DNA of 64,000 nucleotides from Arhodomonas sp052060015 (GCF_052060015.1 NZ_JBPODZ010000008.1:62001-126000), one strand, 5' to 3'; shown: positions 10,845 to 20,509, numbered from the stretch's first letter. Made by a program: numbers and translations. Notes: generated by a model from the letters alone, not told the origin.

Positions 10845-10873
10845 ATATGGAGCCGGCGGGGGGCGCTTTCAAC
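10845..10873 (-). promoter_or_regulatory. Candidate sigma-32 (heat-shock) promoter for lon
   Basis: On the minus strand GTTGAAA (10873-10867), 14 nt, then CTCCATAT (10852-10845). The sigma-32 consensus is CTTGAAA-N11-16-CCCCATAT, so each box has about one mismatch. Predicted initiation is about 70 nt before the lon ATG. lon is a classic heat-shock gene, which agrees with the match. Confidence 0.55.
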
Positions 10874-10881
10874 GGATACTC

Positions 10882-10914
10882 AAGGGCCCGGCCGCCGACG
10901 GCGACCGGGCCCTT
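10882..10914 (-). terminator. Inverted repeat downstream of clpX
   Basis: Ten-base arms AAGGGCCCGG and CCGGGCCCTT around a 13-nt loop, about 26 nt after the clpX stop. There is no clear T-run on the minus strand, so it may be a weak terminator or only an RNA-stabilising stem. Confidence 0.45.
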
Positions 10915-10939
10915 TACGGGAGCAACGCCCGAACCGCCG

Positions 10940-12217
10940 TCAATCCGAGGCGGCAGCGGGCTGCTCGGAGCCGTCGTAGATGATGTACGGCTTGGTCTCG
11001 CCGCGGATCACCGCGTCATCGACCACCACCTTGCTGACGTCGTCCAGGCTCGGTAGGTCGTACATGGTATCCAGGAGCACGTGCTCGATGAGCGTCCGAA
11101 GCCCCCGGGCACCGGTCTTACGGGCAATGGCCTTGCGCGCCACTTCCCGCAGGGCCTCGTCGCGGAACTCCAGCTCCACGCCCTCCATGTCGAACAGCCG
11201 CCCGAACTGCTTGACCAGCGAGTTCTTGGGCTCGCGCAGGATGCGGATCAGGACCTCCTCGTCGAGCTCATCGAGGGTCGCAACCACCGGCATGCGGCCC
11301 ACGAACTCCGGGATCAGGCCGTAGTTGACCAGATCCTCGGGCTCGACATCGCGCAGGGTGTCACTAGTGCTCTTGCGCTCGTTCGTGGCCTTGATGTCGG
11401 CGGAGAAGCCGATCCCGCCCTTCTCCGAGCGCTGCTGGATGACCTTCTCCAACCCGGCGAAGGCGCCCCCGCAGATGAACAGGATATTCGCGGTGTTGAC
11501 CTGCAGGAACTCCTGCTGCGGGTGCTTGCGCCCGCCCTGGGGCGGCACCGAAGCGGTGGTACCCTCGATGAGCTTGAGCAGCGCCTGCTGCACGCCCTCA
11601 CCGGATACGTCCCGGGTGATCGACGGGTTGTCCGCCTTGCGCGAGATCTTGTCGATCTCGTCGATGTAGACGATGCCCTGCTGCGCCTTCTCGACATCGT
11701 AGTCGCACTTCTGCAGCAGCTTCTGGATGATGTTCTCCACGTCCTCACCGACATAGCCGGCCTCGGTGAGGGTGGTGGCATCGGCGATGGTGAACGGCAC
11801 GTCGAGCATCCGGGCCAACGTCTCGGCAAGTAGCGTCTTGCCCGAACCCGTGGGCCCAATGAGCAGGATGTTGCTCTTGGATAGCTCCACGTCGCTCTTC
11901 GACTGCCCCGCCTCCATGCGCTTGTAGTGGTTGTACACCGCGACCGAGAGCACCTTCTTGGCCGGTTCCTGGCCGATGACGTACTCGTCGAGCACCTCCT
12001 TGATCTCATGCGGCTTCGGCAGCTTGTTGCCGCCACCGGCCGCCTTCTCCTCCATCTCCTCGCGGATGATGTCGTTGCAAAGCTCGACGCACTCGTCGCA
12101 GACGAAAACGGACGGGCCAGCGATCAGCTTGCGGACCTCGTGCTGACTCTTGCCACAGAAGGAGCAATACAGCAGCTTGCCGTTGTCGTCGCCCCTGCCG
12201 TTCTCTCTGTCACTCAT
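10940..12217 (-). CDS. clpX: ATP-dependent Clp protease ATP-binding subunit ClpX
   Basis: 425 aa AAA+ unfoldase that feeds substrates to ClpP. The N-terminal C4 zinc-binding domain is visible (Cys18, Cys21, Cys40, Cys43). Walker A GPTGSGKT is at 121-128, the Walker B region is VYIDEIDKI, and the RDVSGEGVQQALLKL pore-proximal segment is intact. The IGF-type loop that docks on ClpP lies in the C-terminal half. It is encoded 175 bp downstream of clpP. The gap contains a GC-rich hairpin (12364-12384) and an AT-richer stretch before the gene, so clpX may have its own promoter. Confidence 0.98.
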   Translation of the reverse strand: MSDRENGRGDDNGKLLYCSFCGKSQHEVRKLIAGPSVFVCDECVELCNDIIREEMEEKAAGGGNKLPKPHEIKEVLDEYVIGQEPAKKVLSVAVYNHYKRMEAGQSKSDVELSKSNILLIGPTGSGKTLLAETLARMLDVPFTIADATTLTEAGYVGEDVENIIQKLLQKCDYDVEKAQQGIVYIDEIDKISRKADNPSITRDVSGEGVQQALLKLIEGTTASVPPQGGRKHPQQEFLQVNTANILFICGGAFAGLEKVIQQRSEKGGIGFSADIKATNERKSTSDTLRDVEPEDLVNYGLIPEFVGRMPVVATLDELDEEVLIRILREPKNSLVKQFGRLFDMEGVELEFRDEALREVARKAIARKTGARGLRTLIEHVLLDTMYDLPSLDDVSKVVVDDAVIRGETKPYIIYDGSEQPAAASD

Positions 12218-12392
12218 TGGTTACCCTCAAGAATGGGAGCAGTATTCGCTGAAACCTTGCCTGCATTTTAGCAGCCACGCAAGTAAGCGCCGACGGCCGC
12301 GCGGCCCGCGGCTACGCCCTATCCGGCTAATATGGGGGCGGGGAGGGGAGGGTCTTCAAGGGTGCCCCGGCGGGTAGCCGGGGCGCTACGTC

Positions 12393-13049
12393 TCACTCGC
12401 CGGCGCCGCCGAGGCTGGCGCGGTCGCGCAGGGCGGCGTCGATGATGCCGTACTCCTGGGCCTCTTCCGGAGCCATGAAGTTGTCCCGCTCGGTATCGTG
12501 CTGGATGGTCTCCATGTCCTGCCCGGTGTGATGGGCGAGGATGCGGTTCAACCGCTCACGGGTGTTGAGGATTTCGCGGGCGTGGATGTCCACGTCCGTG
12601 GCTTGGCCCTGGAAGCCACCGAGGGGTTGATGGATCATCACCCGGGAGTTGGGCAGGGCGAAGCGCTTGCCCGCCGCGCCTGCGGCGAGCAACAGCGAGC
12701 CCATGCTCGCCGCCTGGCCGATGCACACGGTGCTGACGTCGGGCTTGACGAACTGCATGGTGTCGTAAATCGCCAGGCCCGCAGTGACCACCCCGCCGGG
12801 GCTGTTGATGTAGAGGTGGATGTCCTTGTCCGGGTTCTCGGACTCGAGAAACAGTAGCTGGGCGATCAGCAGGTTGGCCTGGTAGTCCTCCACCGGGCCG
12901 ACCATGAAAATCACCCGCTCCTTGAGCAGCCGCGAATAGATGTCGTAGGCACGCTCGCCGCGGGCAGTCTGCTCGACCACCATCGGCACCAGGCCGGTGT
13001 TCTCGATCTCGCTGCGGATCTGGCCCTCGCGCTCACTGGTCATGGTCAT
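12393..13049 (-). CDS. clpP: ATP-dependent Clp protease proteolytic subunit ClpP
   Basis: 218 aa serine protease that forms the double heptameric barrel. The catalytic triad is visible: Ser115 in GQAASMGS, His140 in SRVMIHQP and Asp189 in HDTERD. The N-terminal propeptide-like stretch before LVPMVVEQT is typical of proteobacterial ClpP. The ATG overlaps the stop of tig by 4 nt (ATGA), so the two are translationally coupled. It works with ClpX, encoded downstream, and possibly ClpA elsewhere. Confidence 0.98.
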   Translation of the reverse strand: MTMTSEREGQIRSEIENTGLVPMVVEQTARGERAYDIYSRLLKERVIFMVGPVEDYQANLLIAQLLFLESENPDKDIHLYINSPGGVVTAGLAIYDTMQFVKPDVSTVCIGQAASMGSLLLAAGAAGKRFALPNSRVMIHQPLGGFQGQATDVDIHAREILNTRERLNRILAHHTGQDMETIQHDTERDNFMAPEEAQEYGIIDAALRDRASLGGAGE

Positions 13050-14374
13050 TCTCCGGCCTCGCCGTCGTCTTCTTCGCTCGCCCGGCCGAGCAGCACGTCC
13101 AGGCTCACGGGCTTGTCGGTGACCTGGGCCCGCTCGGCGATCCAGTCCACCACCTGGTCCTCCATGACCTGTACCTGCAGGCTCTCCATGAGCTGCTGGT
13201 TCTGCATGTACGCCTGGATCACCTGATCCGGCTGGCCGTAGCCCGAGGCGATCTCCTGCAACGCCTCGGACAGGCGGCTGCGGTCGAGTTCGATCTCGTT
13301 GGCGCGAACGATCTCGTTGATCAGCAACCCGAGCGCGACGCGGCGCCGCGCCTCTTCCTCGAACTGCGAGGCGGGCAGGTCCGGCTCCTCGCCCTCGGCA
13401 CCGTACTGCTGCATGCGCTGCTTCATCTGCTCGCGCAACTGCTCGATCTCCCGATCGATGAGCACCTGGGGCAGCTCAATGGGGTTACGCTCGATCAGCC
13501 CGTCCATGACCTGCTGCTTGACCCGAGCGCGCACGGCCTGATCGCGCTCGCGCTCGAGGTTCTCGCGCACCCGCTCCCGCAACTCCTCGAGCCCGTTTTC
13601 CATACCCATGGCCTTGGCGAACTCGTCATCCGCCTCGGGCAGCTCCGCCTCCTCGACCTTCTTGACTTTCACCTCGAAGGTAGCGGTCTTACCGGCCACC
13701 TTCGGGTCCGGGAACTGCTCGGGGAAGGTGTAGTCGATGCGCTTGTCTTCACCGGCGCTGACGCCGACGAGCTCCGCCTCGAACTCCGCGGGCATTTGCC
13801 CGGAGCCGATCTCCACCGGGACGTCCTCCCCGGTGTTGCCCTCGAACTCCTCGCCGTCGACGGTGCCATGGAAGTCAATGGTCACCCGGTCGCCATCGGT
13901 GGCGGCGCGCTCGACCTCGCTGTACTCCGCCTGCTGGCGGCGCAGCCGCTCGATCAACGCATCCACATCCGCATCGGTGATGTCGGCGGCGGGGCGCTCG
14001 ATGGCGATCTCCTCGATACCGGTGACCTCGATGCCCGGTAGCACCTCGAAGGTGGCCTCGTACTCCAGATCCTTGCCCGCCTCGACCTGCACGGGCTCGA
14101 TCTCCGGCGCGCCGGCGGGCCGGAGCCCTTCCTGCTCCAGGGCCTCGCTGTAGGTGCTCTGCACGACCTCATTGAGCACCTCGCCGCGCACCTGATCACC
14201 GTACTGCTTCTGCACGATCTTCATCGGCACCTTGCCCGGGCGGAAGCCATTCATGCGGACACGGCCGCGCAGGTCCTTGAGTCGGCTCTCGACCTCGCTG
14301 TCCACGCGCGTCGAGGGCACCTGCACCTTGATGCGACGGCCCAGCCCCTCAGTGGTCTCCACGGATACTTGCAT
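13046..14374 (-). CDS. tig: Trigger factor (ribosome-associated chaperone, prolyl isomerase)
   Basis: 442 aa. The first chaperone to meet nascent chains. The start at 14374 (MQVSVETTEGLGRRIKV) has a GAGGTG ribosome site; longer readings run into the upstream tRNA-Leu gene and are rejected. The ribosome-binding signature GFRPGKVP is near residue 50, an FKBP-type isomerase domain spans about 150-240 (DRVTIDFHGTVDGEEFEGNTGEDVPVEIGSG is its start) and a helical C-terminal domain follows. The order tRNA-Leu-tig-clpP-clpX-lon is widespread in gammaproteobacteria. Confidence 0.97.
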   Translation of the reverse strand: MQVSVETTEGLGRRIKVQVPSTRVDSEVESRLKDLRGRVRMNGFRPGKVPMKIVQKQYGDQVRGEVLNEVVQSTYSEALEQEGLRPAGAPEIEPVQVEAGKDLEYEATFEVLPGIEVTGIEEIAIERPAADITDADVDALIERLRRQQAEYSEVERAATDGDRVTIDFHGTVDGEEFEGNTGEDVPVEIGSGQMPAEFEAELVGVSAGEDKRIDYTFPEQFPDPKVAGKTATFEVKVKKVEEAELPEADDEFAKAMGMENGLEELRERVRENLERERDQAVRARVKQQVMDGLIERNPIELPQVLIDREIEQLREQMKQRMQQYGAEGEEPDLPASQFEEEARRRVALGLLINEIVRANEIELDRSRLSEALQEIASGYGQPDQVIQAYMQNQQLMESLQVQVMEDQVVDWIAERAQVTDKPVSLDVLLGRASEEDDGEAGE

Positions 14375-14424
14375 CGAATACACCTCTTGCGCGGTGCCCG
14401 CCACCGCGCGCCTGTGCCCATGTC

Positions 14425-14512
14425 TGGTGCGAAAGGCGAGACTCGAACTCGCACGGGGGATTACCCCACTGGGACCTAAACCCAGCGCGTCTACCGGTTC
14501 CGCCACTTTCGC
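14425..14512 (-). tRNA. tRNA-Leu (anticodon TAG)
   Basis: 88-nt class II tRNA with encoded CCA and a long variable arm. The acceptor GCGAAAG pairs with CTTTCGC and the anticodon loop TTTAGGT reads TAG. It lies 50 nt upstream of tig and behind a good sigma-70 promoter, so it probably leads the tig operon transcript. Confidence 0.95.
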
Positions 14513-14526
14513 GATGTTAAACGCGT

Positions 14527-14555
14527 ACTATACCAATGCCAGCGCACGACGCTAA
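14527..14555 (-). promoter_or_regulatory. Sigma-70-type promoter for tRNA-Leu/tig
   Basis: On the minus strand TTAGCG (14555-14550), 17 nt, then TATAGT (14532-14527). The predicted start is about 8 nt before the tRNA-Leu 5' end. The boxes match consensus well at -10 and moderately at -35. Confidence 0.6.
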
Positions 14556-14659
14556 GTCGCCGCCGTGCCGAAAACAAAACGGTCCACGACACGACGCCGC
14601 AGACCGTTCACTCCAGCGCATAAGGCTAGCATCTCCGGACCCACGGGGCATCCCCGGTT

Positions 14660-15856
14660 TCACTCCTGCAGCCGTACACGGATGCCTTCGGAGAGACGGT
14701 CCCCCGGGTGTGTGATCACCCGCTCGCCGTGCGAGAGACCCCCGAGCACCTGCGTGCGGAGGCCACTTTGCCGCCCACGTTCCACCGGGCGCAGACGGGC
14801 ACGACCGTCCTCGGCCACGAACGCCATCCAGCGGTCCCCCTCACGGAACAATGCACTGGTCGGCACCTGGAGCACATCGTCACCCTGCCATAGGATAAAA
14901 CGACCCTCGACCCGGTAACCGTCACCAAGCCCTTCCCAGGCTTCCTTGGGCGAGCGAATGGCCACGCGCACCGGTACGCGCCGCTCCTCGACACCGAGCG
15001 CCGAGACCTCCTCGACACCCCGCGGCTCCACTCGGAGCACCTCCCCGTCCAGAACCGCGTCCCCACCCCAGCGCTCAAGGACCACCGACATCCCCGGGCG
15101 CACCCGCACCGCGTCCGGGGACAAGAGCTCGAAGCGCACCTCCAGGGTGGAGAGGTCGCCGATCTCGAGCACCGGCGCCCCCGCCGCGATCGGCCCCTCG
15201 CAGCAGCGGAAGCGCTCCACCACCGTCCCCTCGATAGCGGCGCGCACCGGCAACGAGGGCTGCTCCGGCGCCGCCCGCTCGCCATCGGCCACTGCCAGCG
15301 TTGCCTCAGCCGCCGCAAGCTCAAAGCGCGCCACCTCCACCGCGTGCCGGGCGGCACGCTCGCCGGCCATGGCGGCGTCGCGCTCGGCACGAATGCGGTC
15401 CATGACCTCGGCGGAGATAAACTCCCGGGCGTGGAGTTGGCGATGGCGCTGGTATTCGCCCTCCGCCACCTCGCGGCGGGCCCGCTGCGCCTCCAACCCC
15501 GCCTCGGCCATAGCCAATCGCGCCCGGGCCGCAGAGACCGTGTCCCGGGCCTGCTCACGGCTGCGCGCATCCAGGGCCGGCGACGGCAACGCCTCGAGCT
15601 CGAAGAGCACCTGACCGGCGGTGACGCGGTCCCCCGGGTCGAGGTCGACCCGGCGCAGGTAACCGCCGATGGGCGCGGTCACCACATGGGGCTCGGGCAG
15701 CCAGGCGCGACCCTCGTCCTCGACGTACTCGGCGAACGGCCCGCGCTCGACGAGGGCAACATTGACCGGCACCGGGGCGGGCCAAAGCGCCCAGATCAAC
15801 GCACCGATGATCGCCATGGCCGCTGCGGCGGCAATCCCATTTCTACGTCGACCCAT
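14660..15856 (-). CDS. HlyD/RND-type periplasmic adaptor subunit of an ABC exporter
   Basis: 398 aa. An uncleaved N-terminal helix (about 8-26, IAAAAAMAIIGALIWALWP) anchors it in the inner membrane. A biotinyl-lipoyl-like half-motif APIGGYLRRVDLDPGDRVTAG at about 61-81 is followed by a long Ala/Arg/Glu-rich coiled-coil hairpin (about 95-195), then the second lipoyl half and beta-barrel domains ending in LSEGIRVRLQE. Such adaptors bridge an inner-membrane transporter to an outer-membrane channel. It starts 4 nt after the stop of the FtsX-type permease gene, so it belongs to that exporter. No TolC-like gene is present in the window. The substrate is unknown. Confidence 0.85.
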   Translation of the reverse strand: MGRRRNGIAAAAAMAIIGALIWALWPAPVPVNVALVERGPFAEYVEDEGRAWLPEPHVVTAPIGGYLRRVDLDPGDRVTAGQVLFELEALPSPALDARSREQARDTVSAARARLAMAEAGLEAQRARREVAEGEYQRHRQLHAREFISAEVMDRIRAERDAAMAGERAARHAVEVARFELAAAEATLAVADGERAAPEQPSLPVRAAIEGTVVERFRCCEGPIAAGAPVLEIGDLSTLEVRFELLSPDAVRVRPGMSVVLERWGGDAVLDGEVLRVEPRGVEEVSALGVEERRVPVRVAIRSPKEAWEGLGDGYRVEGRFILWQGDDVLQVPTSALFREGDRWMAFVAEDGRARLRPVERGRQSGLRTQVLGGLSHGERVITHPGDRLSEGIRVRLQE

Positions 15857-15860
15857 TACC

Positions 15861-18227
15861 TTACTCCCCGGTCTTCAGCGCCGAAACCATGTCCAGACGG
15901 CGGATCCAGCGGACCACCAGCAGCACCGACAGCGCCGAGGCACCGAGCACCCCGGCCGCGGCGAACGCGTAGACAGTCGGGGTAATGACAAAGGGTAGGC
16001 GCATCAGCTCCATGCTCAGCGCGACATTGAGCAGCCAGGCGAAGCCCGTACCCAGCAGCCAGCCCACCGGGATGGCCAGCAGGGTGATGAGCGCGATCTC
16101 GCCGGCCAGGATCCAGGCCACCTCGCCATGTGTGAAGCCCAGCACCCGCAGGGTCGCCAGCTCCCGGCCACGTTCGGCGAAGGCGATGCGGGCGTTGTTG
16201 TAGACCACTGCGAAGGTGATACAGCCAGCGAGCACCAGAAGCAGGCCCATAGTCACCAGCATGGTCCCCTCGATGTAGTCCCGGATCGCCGCCTCGGATC
16301 GGCGCAACAATCCCACGCCGGCGATCCGCGGCGCCGCCCACAGGGCGTCGAATAGCTCCGCCTCCCGGTGACGGTCCGTGAGCAGCCAGGCGCCGGAAAC
16401 GGCTGGCCCCTCCCGCATCAGCCGATTCACGGCGTCGCGGGCCATGTAGACCCCGACCCCAACCGGTTCAGCCACCACCGCAGCGATGGGCACGCGTACC
16501 GTCTCCCGCCGTCCCTCCAGGATCTCCACGGAGAGTGACTCCCCCACCGCGACGCCGAGCTGGTCGGCCAGGTAATCGGTGAGCAACAGACCTTGCGCCG
16601 GCAGGGTCAGGGGGCGGTGCTGCGCGTCGATCAGGCCCCGAAGCTGCGGCCGACGGTCCATGCCCAGGATGCTGGTGGTGTAATGCCGCCGGCCGTGGCG
16701 CAGGCGCACGGGTACCGAACGATAGCCCTCGGCAAACCACACCCCCGGTTGATGCCGGAGGTCGGCGAGCGCCTGCACGGAGGTCACCTCGCTGAATACC
16801 ACCTGGACGTCGGCCTTCTGGACCAGGCGGTACTGGACGTCGATCAGTCGTTCCACCGCAGCGAATTGATAGCTGCCGAGCAGCAGCAGGGCCGCCGAGA
16901 GCCCGATGCCAAGCACCGACAACGCCGCCTTCAAGCGATGGCGTGCGAGGTGGCGGAGCACGACCCGGGTGGGTTGGTCGAGGCGACGCCCCAGCCGCGA
17001 GCCGGCGAGACGGCCGCGATGGAAACGCTCGGGCAGCGGCGGTCGCATCGCCTCGGCCGGCCGCAGCCGCGCCGCCGCGCGCACGGCGCCGAAGGTGCCT
17101 ACTGCCCCGGCACCCCCGGCGACGAGCACGGCGATACCGACCACTCGAGGGCTCAACCGGAAATCGATGTTCGGAAAGCGGAAGTACTCCCGGTACAGCC
17201 CGCCGAGTGCCTCCGCGGCCCAGGCGCCGAAGGCCGCCCCCAGGATACCGCCCATGCCGACCACCACGGCGGTCATCAACGCATAGTGCACGGCGATATC
17301 CCAATCGCGATAGCCGAATGCCTTGAGCAGGGCGATCTCCCGGCGTTGAGTGCGAATCACCCGCGCCATCAACACACTGAGCAGGAACGCCGAGACACCC
17401 AAGAACACGGCGGGCAGCACCAACGCCATACCCCGCAACTGGTCGATCTCCTCGGCGAGGAAGCGCTCGGAGGGCAACTCGTCGCGGCCGTGGGCGCCGG
17501 TACCACCGTAGCGCCCCAGCACGGCGTCGACCCGCGCGACCACCGCCTCCACCCGGGCCCGGGCCTGGAGGGTGAGCACCACGTCATTGAACGCCCCCTC
17601 CATGCCATAGGCGCCGGCAAGGGCGCTGCGGCCCATCCACAGCACCCCGTAGCGTCGATAGTCGGGCAATAGGTCCGCCGGCCCCACCTGATAGACGAAC
17701 TCCGGCGACAGCGCCACCCCACTGACCCGCAGCGCCTCCAGGCGACCGCGGATGATGGCGGTGATGCGGTCCCCCGGGTGCAGGCCGTGGGCCTCGGCAA
17801 AGGCCTCGCTCAATACCACCTGGTCCCTGCGCCCCGGCTCAGGCAGGCCGCCCTCGCGCAGGTGAAGGCGGTTTACCGCCGGCTGACGGCCGTCCGGAAT
17901 GGACAGCGCCAACCCGCGCACCGGCTCACCGAAGCCCGGGATCTGGAGGCGTACCGGGGCCCGGATCCGGGTCTCCACCCGGTTCACCCCGGGCACGGCT
18001 ACAAGGCGTTCCGCCACCGCCTCCGGGGCCCGCTTGAGGGTGACGAACACGTCGGCCAGCGCTTGATCCCGGTAAAAGGCCCCGCGGCTGCGCTCCATGG
18101 CCTCGAGACTGGTCACCGAGAGGATCAGGGTCATCACGCCGGCGCCGATCACCACGGCGATCGCCGTGGTCTGCGCCCCCAGACGAATCAGGTCCCGAAG
18201 GAGCTTGCGCCGCAGCGTTCGCACCAC
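15861..18227 (-). CDS. ABC transporter permease with duplicated FtsX/MacB-type domains
   Basis: 788 aa. An N-terminal helix and a periplasmic MacB-like domain (about 45-250) precede a first three-helix FtsX bundle (about 270-390). A second helix (about 435-455), a second periplasmic domain and a second FtsX bundle (about 670-785) follow. Such doubled permeases occur in LolCE- and YbbP-like exporters that move lipophilic cargo by a periplasm-driven mechanism rather than through a channel. It lies between its ATPase gene (2 nt apart) and an adaptor gene (4 nt apart). Cargo could be a lipid, lipoprotein, peptide or drug; the sequence does not decide. Confidence 0.85.
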   Translation of the reverse strand: MVRTLRRKLLRDLIRLGAQTTAIAVVIGAGVMTLILSVTSLEAMERSRGAFYRDQALADVFVTLKRAPEAVAERLVAVPGVNRVETRIRAPVRLQIPGFGEPVRGLALSIPDGRQPAVNRLHLREGGLPEPGRRDQVVLSEAFAEAHGLHPGDRITAIIRGRLEALRVSGVALSPEFVYQVGPADLLPDYRRYGVLWMGRSALAGAYGMEGAFNDVVLTLQARARVEAVVARVDAVLGRYGGTGAHGRDELPSERFLAEEIDQLRGMALVLPAVFLGVSAFLLSVLMARVIRTQRREIALLKAFGYRDWDIAVHYALMTAVVVGMGGILGAAFGAWAAEALGGLYREYFRFPNIDFRLSPRVVGIAVLVAGGAGAVGTFGAVRAAARLRPAEAMRPPLPERFHRGRLAGSRLGRRLDQPTRVVLRHLARHRLKAALSVLGIGLSAALLLLGSYQFAAVERLIDVQYRLVQKADVQVVFSEVTSVQALADLRHQPGVWFAEGYRSVPVRLRHGRRHYTTSILGMDRRPQLRGLIDAQHRPLTLPAQGLLLTDYLADQLGVAVGESLSVEILEGRRETVRVPIAAVVAEPVGVGVYMARDAVNRLMREGPAVSGAWLLTDRHREAELFDALWAAPRIAGVGLLRRSEAAIRDYIEGTMLVTMGLLLVLAGCITFAVVYNNARIAFAERGRELATLRVLGFTHGEVAWILAGEIALITLLAIPVGWLLGTGFAWLLNVALSMELMRLPFVITPTVYAFAAAGVLGASALSVLLVVRWIRRLDMVSALKTGE

Positions 18228-18229
18228 GC

Positions 18230-18949
<720 letters not shown>

Positions 18950-18984
18950 CGCCGTCCTCCCTGCCCTGCTGGCCGGTCCATGGT

Positions 18985-19031
18985 GTCACGAAGCGGCGGG
19001 GCGTTCACTGCGGGGGGTCACGAAGCGGCGG
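18985..19031. repeat. 15-bp direct repeat upstream of the ABC exporter operon
   Basis: GTCACGAAGCGGCGG occurs at 18985-18999 and again, identically, at 19017-19031. The 32-bp start-to-start distance is close to three helical turns, so two copies would present on one DNA face. It lies between the exporter ATPase start (18949) and the tRNA-Lys terminator. It may be a regulator-binding site or the trace of a small duplication. Confidence 0.6.
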
Positions 19032-19051
19032 TAGTGGCCACAAGAAAGGGT

Positions 19052-19085
19052 CAGAAGAAGAAAGGGCCAGGAGGCCCCAGCCCTT
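19052..19085 (-). terminator. Probable terminator of the tRNA-Pro-Arg-His-Lys unit
   Basis: On the minus strand AAGGGC ... GCCCTT form a stem (19085-19080 with 19067-19062), followed by a T/C-rich tail (TCTTCTTCTG). It starts 9 nt after the end of tRNA-Lys. Confidence 0.55.
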
Positions 19086-19093
19086 CAACAGGA

Positions 19094-19169
<76 letters not shown>

Positions 19170-19176
19170 GCTTGTC

Positions 19177-19253
19177 TGGGGTGAGCGATGGGATTTGAAC
19201 CCACGACCGCCGGAGCCACAATCCGGTGCTCTACCAACTGAGCTACGCCCACC
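19177..19253 (-). tRNA. tRNA-His (anticodon GTG)
   Basis: 77 nt with encoded CCA. The extra 5' G (position -1) opposite a C discriminator is the histidine identity element. The acceptor GTGGGCG pairs with CGCTCAC and the anticodon loop is TTGTGGC. Confidence 0.95.
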
Positions 19254-19273
19254 ATTGTCTGTGCACTGTCAAC

Positions 19274-19350
19274 TGGCGCGCCCGGCAGGACTCGAACCTG
19301 CAACCCTCGGCTTAGAAGGCCGATGCTCTGTCCGGTTGAGCTACGGGCGC
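19274..19350 (-). tRNA. tRNA-Arg (anticodon TCT)
   Basis: 77-nt cloverleaf with encoded CCA; the acceptor GCGCCCG pairs with CGGGCGC and the anticodon loop is CTTCTAA. Confidence 0.95.
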
Positions 19351-19407
19351 GTAACCCACAGCCTCAAGCCTCGGCACCCGCCGGGTCGCCCAGCGTGGCG
19401 GCGGAAC

Positions 19408-19484
19408 TGGTCGGGGTGGAGGGATTTGAACCCCCGACATCCTGCCCCCAAAGCAGGCGCGCTACCAGACTGCGCTACACCCCG
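19408..19484 (-). tRNA. tRNA-Pro (anticodon TGG)
   Basis: 77-nt cloverleaf with encoded CCA; the acceptor CGGGGTG pairs with CACCCCG and the anticodon loop is TTTGGGG. It is the first gene of the cluster, 58 nt behind a near-consensus promoter. Confidence 0.95.
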
Positions 19485-19541
19485 TGCATCGATCGCCGGG
19501 TCACACCGGGCAGGCGTTCAGCCGTCGCCGTAGACGCCGGA

Positions 19542-19570
19542 ATACTACGCAGGCGCCCGTGGCACGTCAA
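19542..19570 (-). promoter_or_regulatory. Sigma-70 promoter of the tRNA cluster
   Basis: On the minus strand TTGACG (19570-19565), 17 nt, then TAGTAT (19547-19542). Spacing is optimal and the -35 has one mismatch. It drives tRNA-Pro-Arg-His-Lys. Confidence 0.7.
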
Positions 19571-19656
19571 GCGCGGAATATTGAGCGCCCTACCGGCAAG
19601 TGAGAGAATTCGCGGCCTGTCCATCGGCGGTCGGCACACCCTGGGAGGAACTACGA

Positions 19657-20508
19657 ATGAGCGCGAGCATCATCGACGGCAAGGCCATCGCCGCGCGGCT
19701 GCGCCACCACATCGCCGAGCGCGTCCAGGCCCACGCCGACGAAGGTGGCCGCCCCCCGGGGCTCGCCGTCATTCAGGTCGGCGAAGACCCCGCTTCCCGG
19801 GTGTATGTGCGCAAGAAACGCGAGGACTGCTCCGAGGTGGGCATCCAATCCTACGCCCACGATTTGGACGCCGAGACCAGCGAGGGCGAGCTGCTGGCGC
19901 TGGTCAACGAGCTCAACACCGACCCCGCGGTGGACGGGATCCTGGTCCAGCTGCCGCTGCCCGGGCACATCGATGCCCAGCGGGTGATCGAAACCATCCA
20001 CCCGGACAAGGACGTGGACGGCTTCCACCCCGTCAACGTGGGCCGCCTGGCCCTCCGTCTGCCCGGGCTTCGCTCCTGCACCCCCCGCGGTGTAATGACC
20101 CTGCTCGAGCACAGCGCCATCGAGCTCTCCGGACGAGACGCCGTGGTCATCGGCCAGTCCAACATCGTTGGCCGGCCCATGGCCCTGGAGCTGCTCAACG
20201 CCCGCTGCACCGTCACCATCTGCCACAGCCGCACCCGCGGGCTGGCGGAGAAGGTCCGCGCCGCGGACGTCGTGGTGGCCGCCGTGGGCCGCCCGGGCTT
20301 CGTCCTCGGCGAATGGATCAAGCAGGGCGCGATCGTCATCGACGTGGGCATCAACCGCAATGACGCCGGCCGCCTGGTGGGGGACGTCGACTACGATGCC
20401 GCCGCCGCCCGGGCCGGCTGGATCACGCCAGTACCCGGTGGCGTCGGTCCCATGACCCGCGCCACCTTGCTGGCCAACACCCTCCAGGCGGCGGGCCTGG
20501 AACGCTGA
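19657..20508 (+). CDS. folD: Methylenetetrahydrofolate dehydrogenase/cyclohydrolase FolD
   Basis: 283 aa bifunctional enzyme that interconverts 5,10-methylene-THF and 10-formyl-THF for purine and formyl-Met synthesis. Family features are YVRKKREDCSEVGI with the catalytic Lys, the VDGILVQLPLPGHID signature, PDKDVDGFHPVNVGRL, and the cofactor-binding segment VVIGQSNIVGRPMALELL. The start at 19657 follows a GGGAGGAA ribosome site; the ATG 57 nt upstream adds an unrelated leader. It is transcribed away from the tRNA cluster and its stop lies 1 nt from the stop of convergent uraD. Confidence 0.97.
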   Translation: MSASIIDGKAIAARLRHHIAERVQAHADEGGRPPGLAVIQVGEDPASRVYVRKKREDCSEVGIQSYAHDLDAETSEGELLALVNELNTDPAVDGILVQLPLPGHIDAQRVIETIHPDKDVDGFHPVNVGRLALRLPGLRSCTPRGVMTLLEHSAIELSGRDAVVIGQSNIVGRPMALELLNARCTVTICHSRTRGLAEKVRAADVVVAAVGRPGFVLGEWIKQGAIVIDVGINRNDAGRLVGDVDYDAAAARAGWITPVPGGVGPMTRATLLANTLQAAGLER

Positions 20509-20509
20509 C

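Noticed and set aside
12364..12384. Perfect 8-bp-arm hairpin between clpP and clpX
   Set aside because: No T-run after it on the minus strand, so I did not call a terminator; it may simply stabilise the clpP mRNA.
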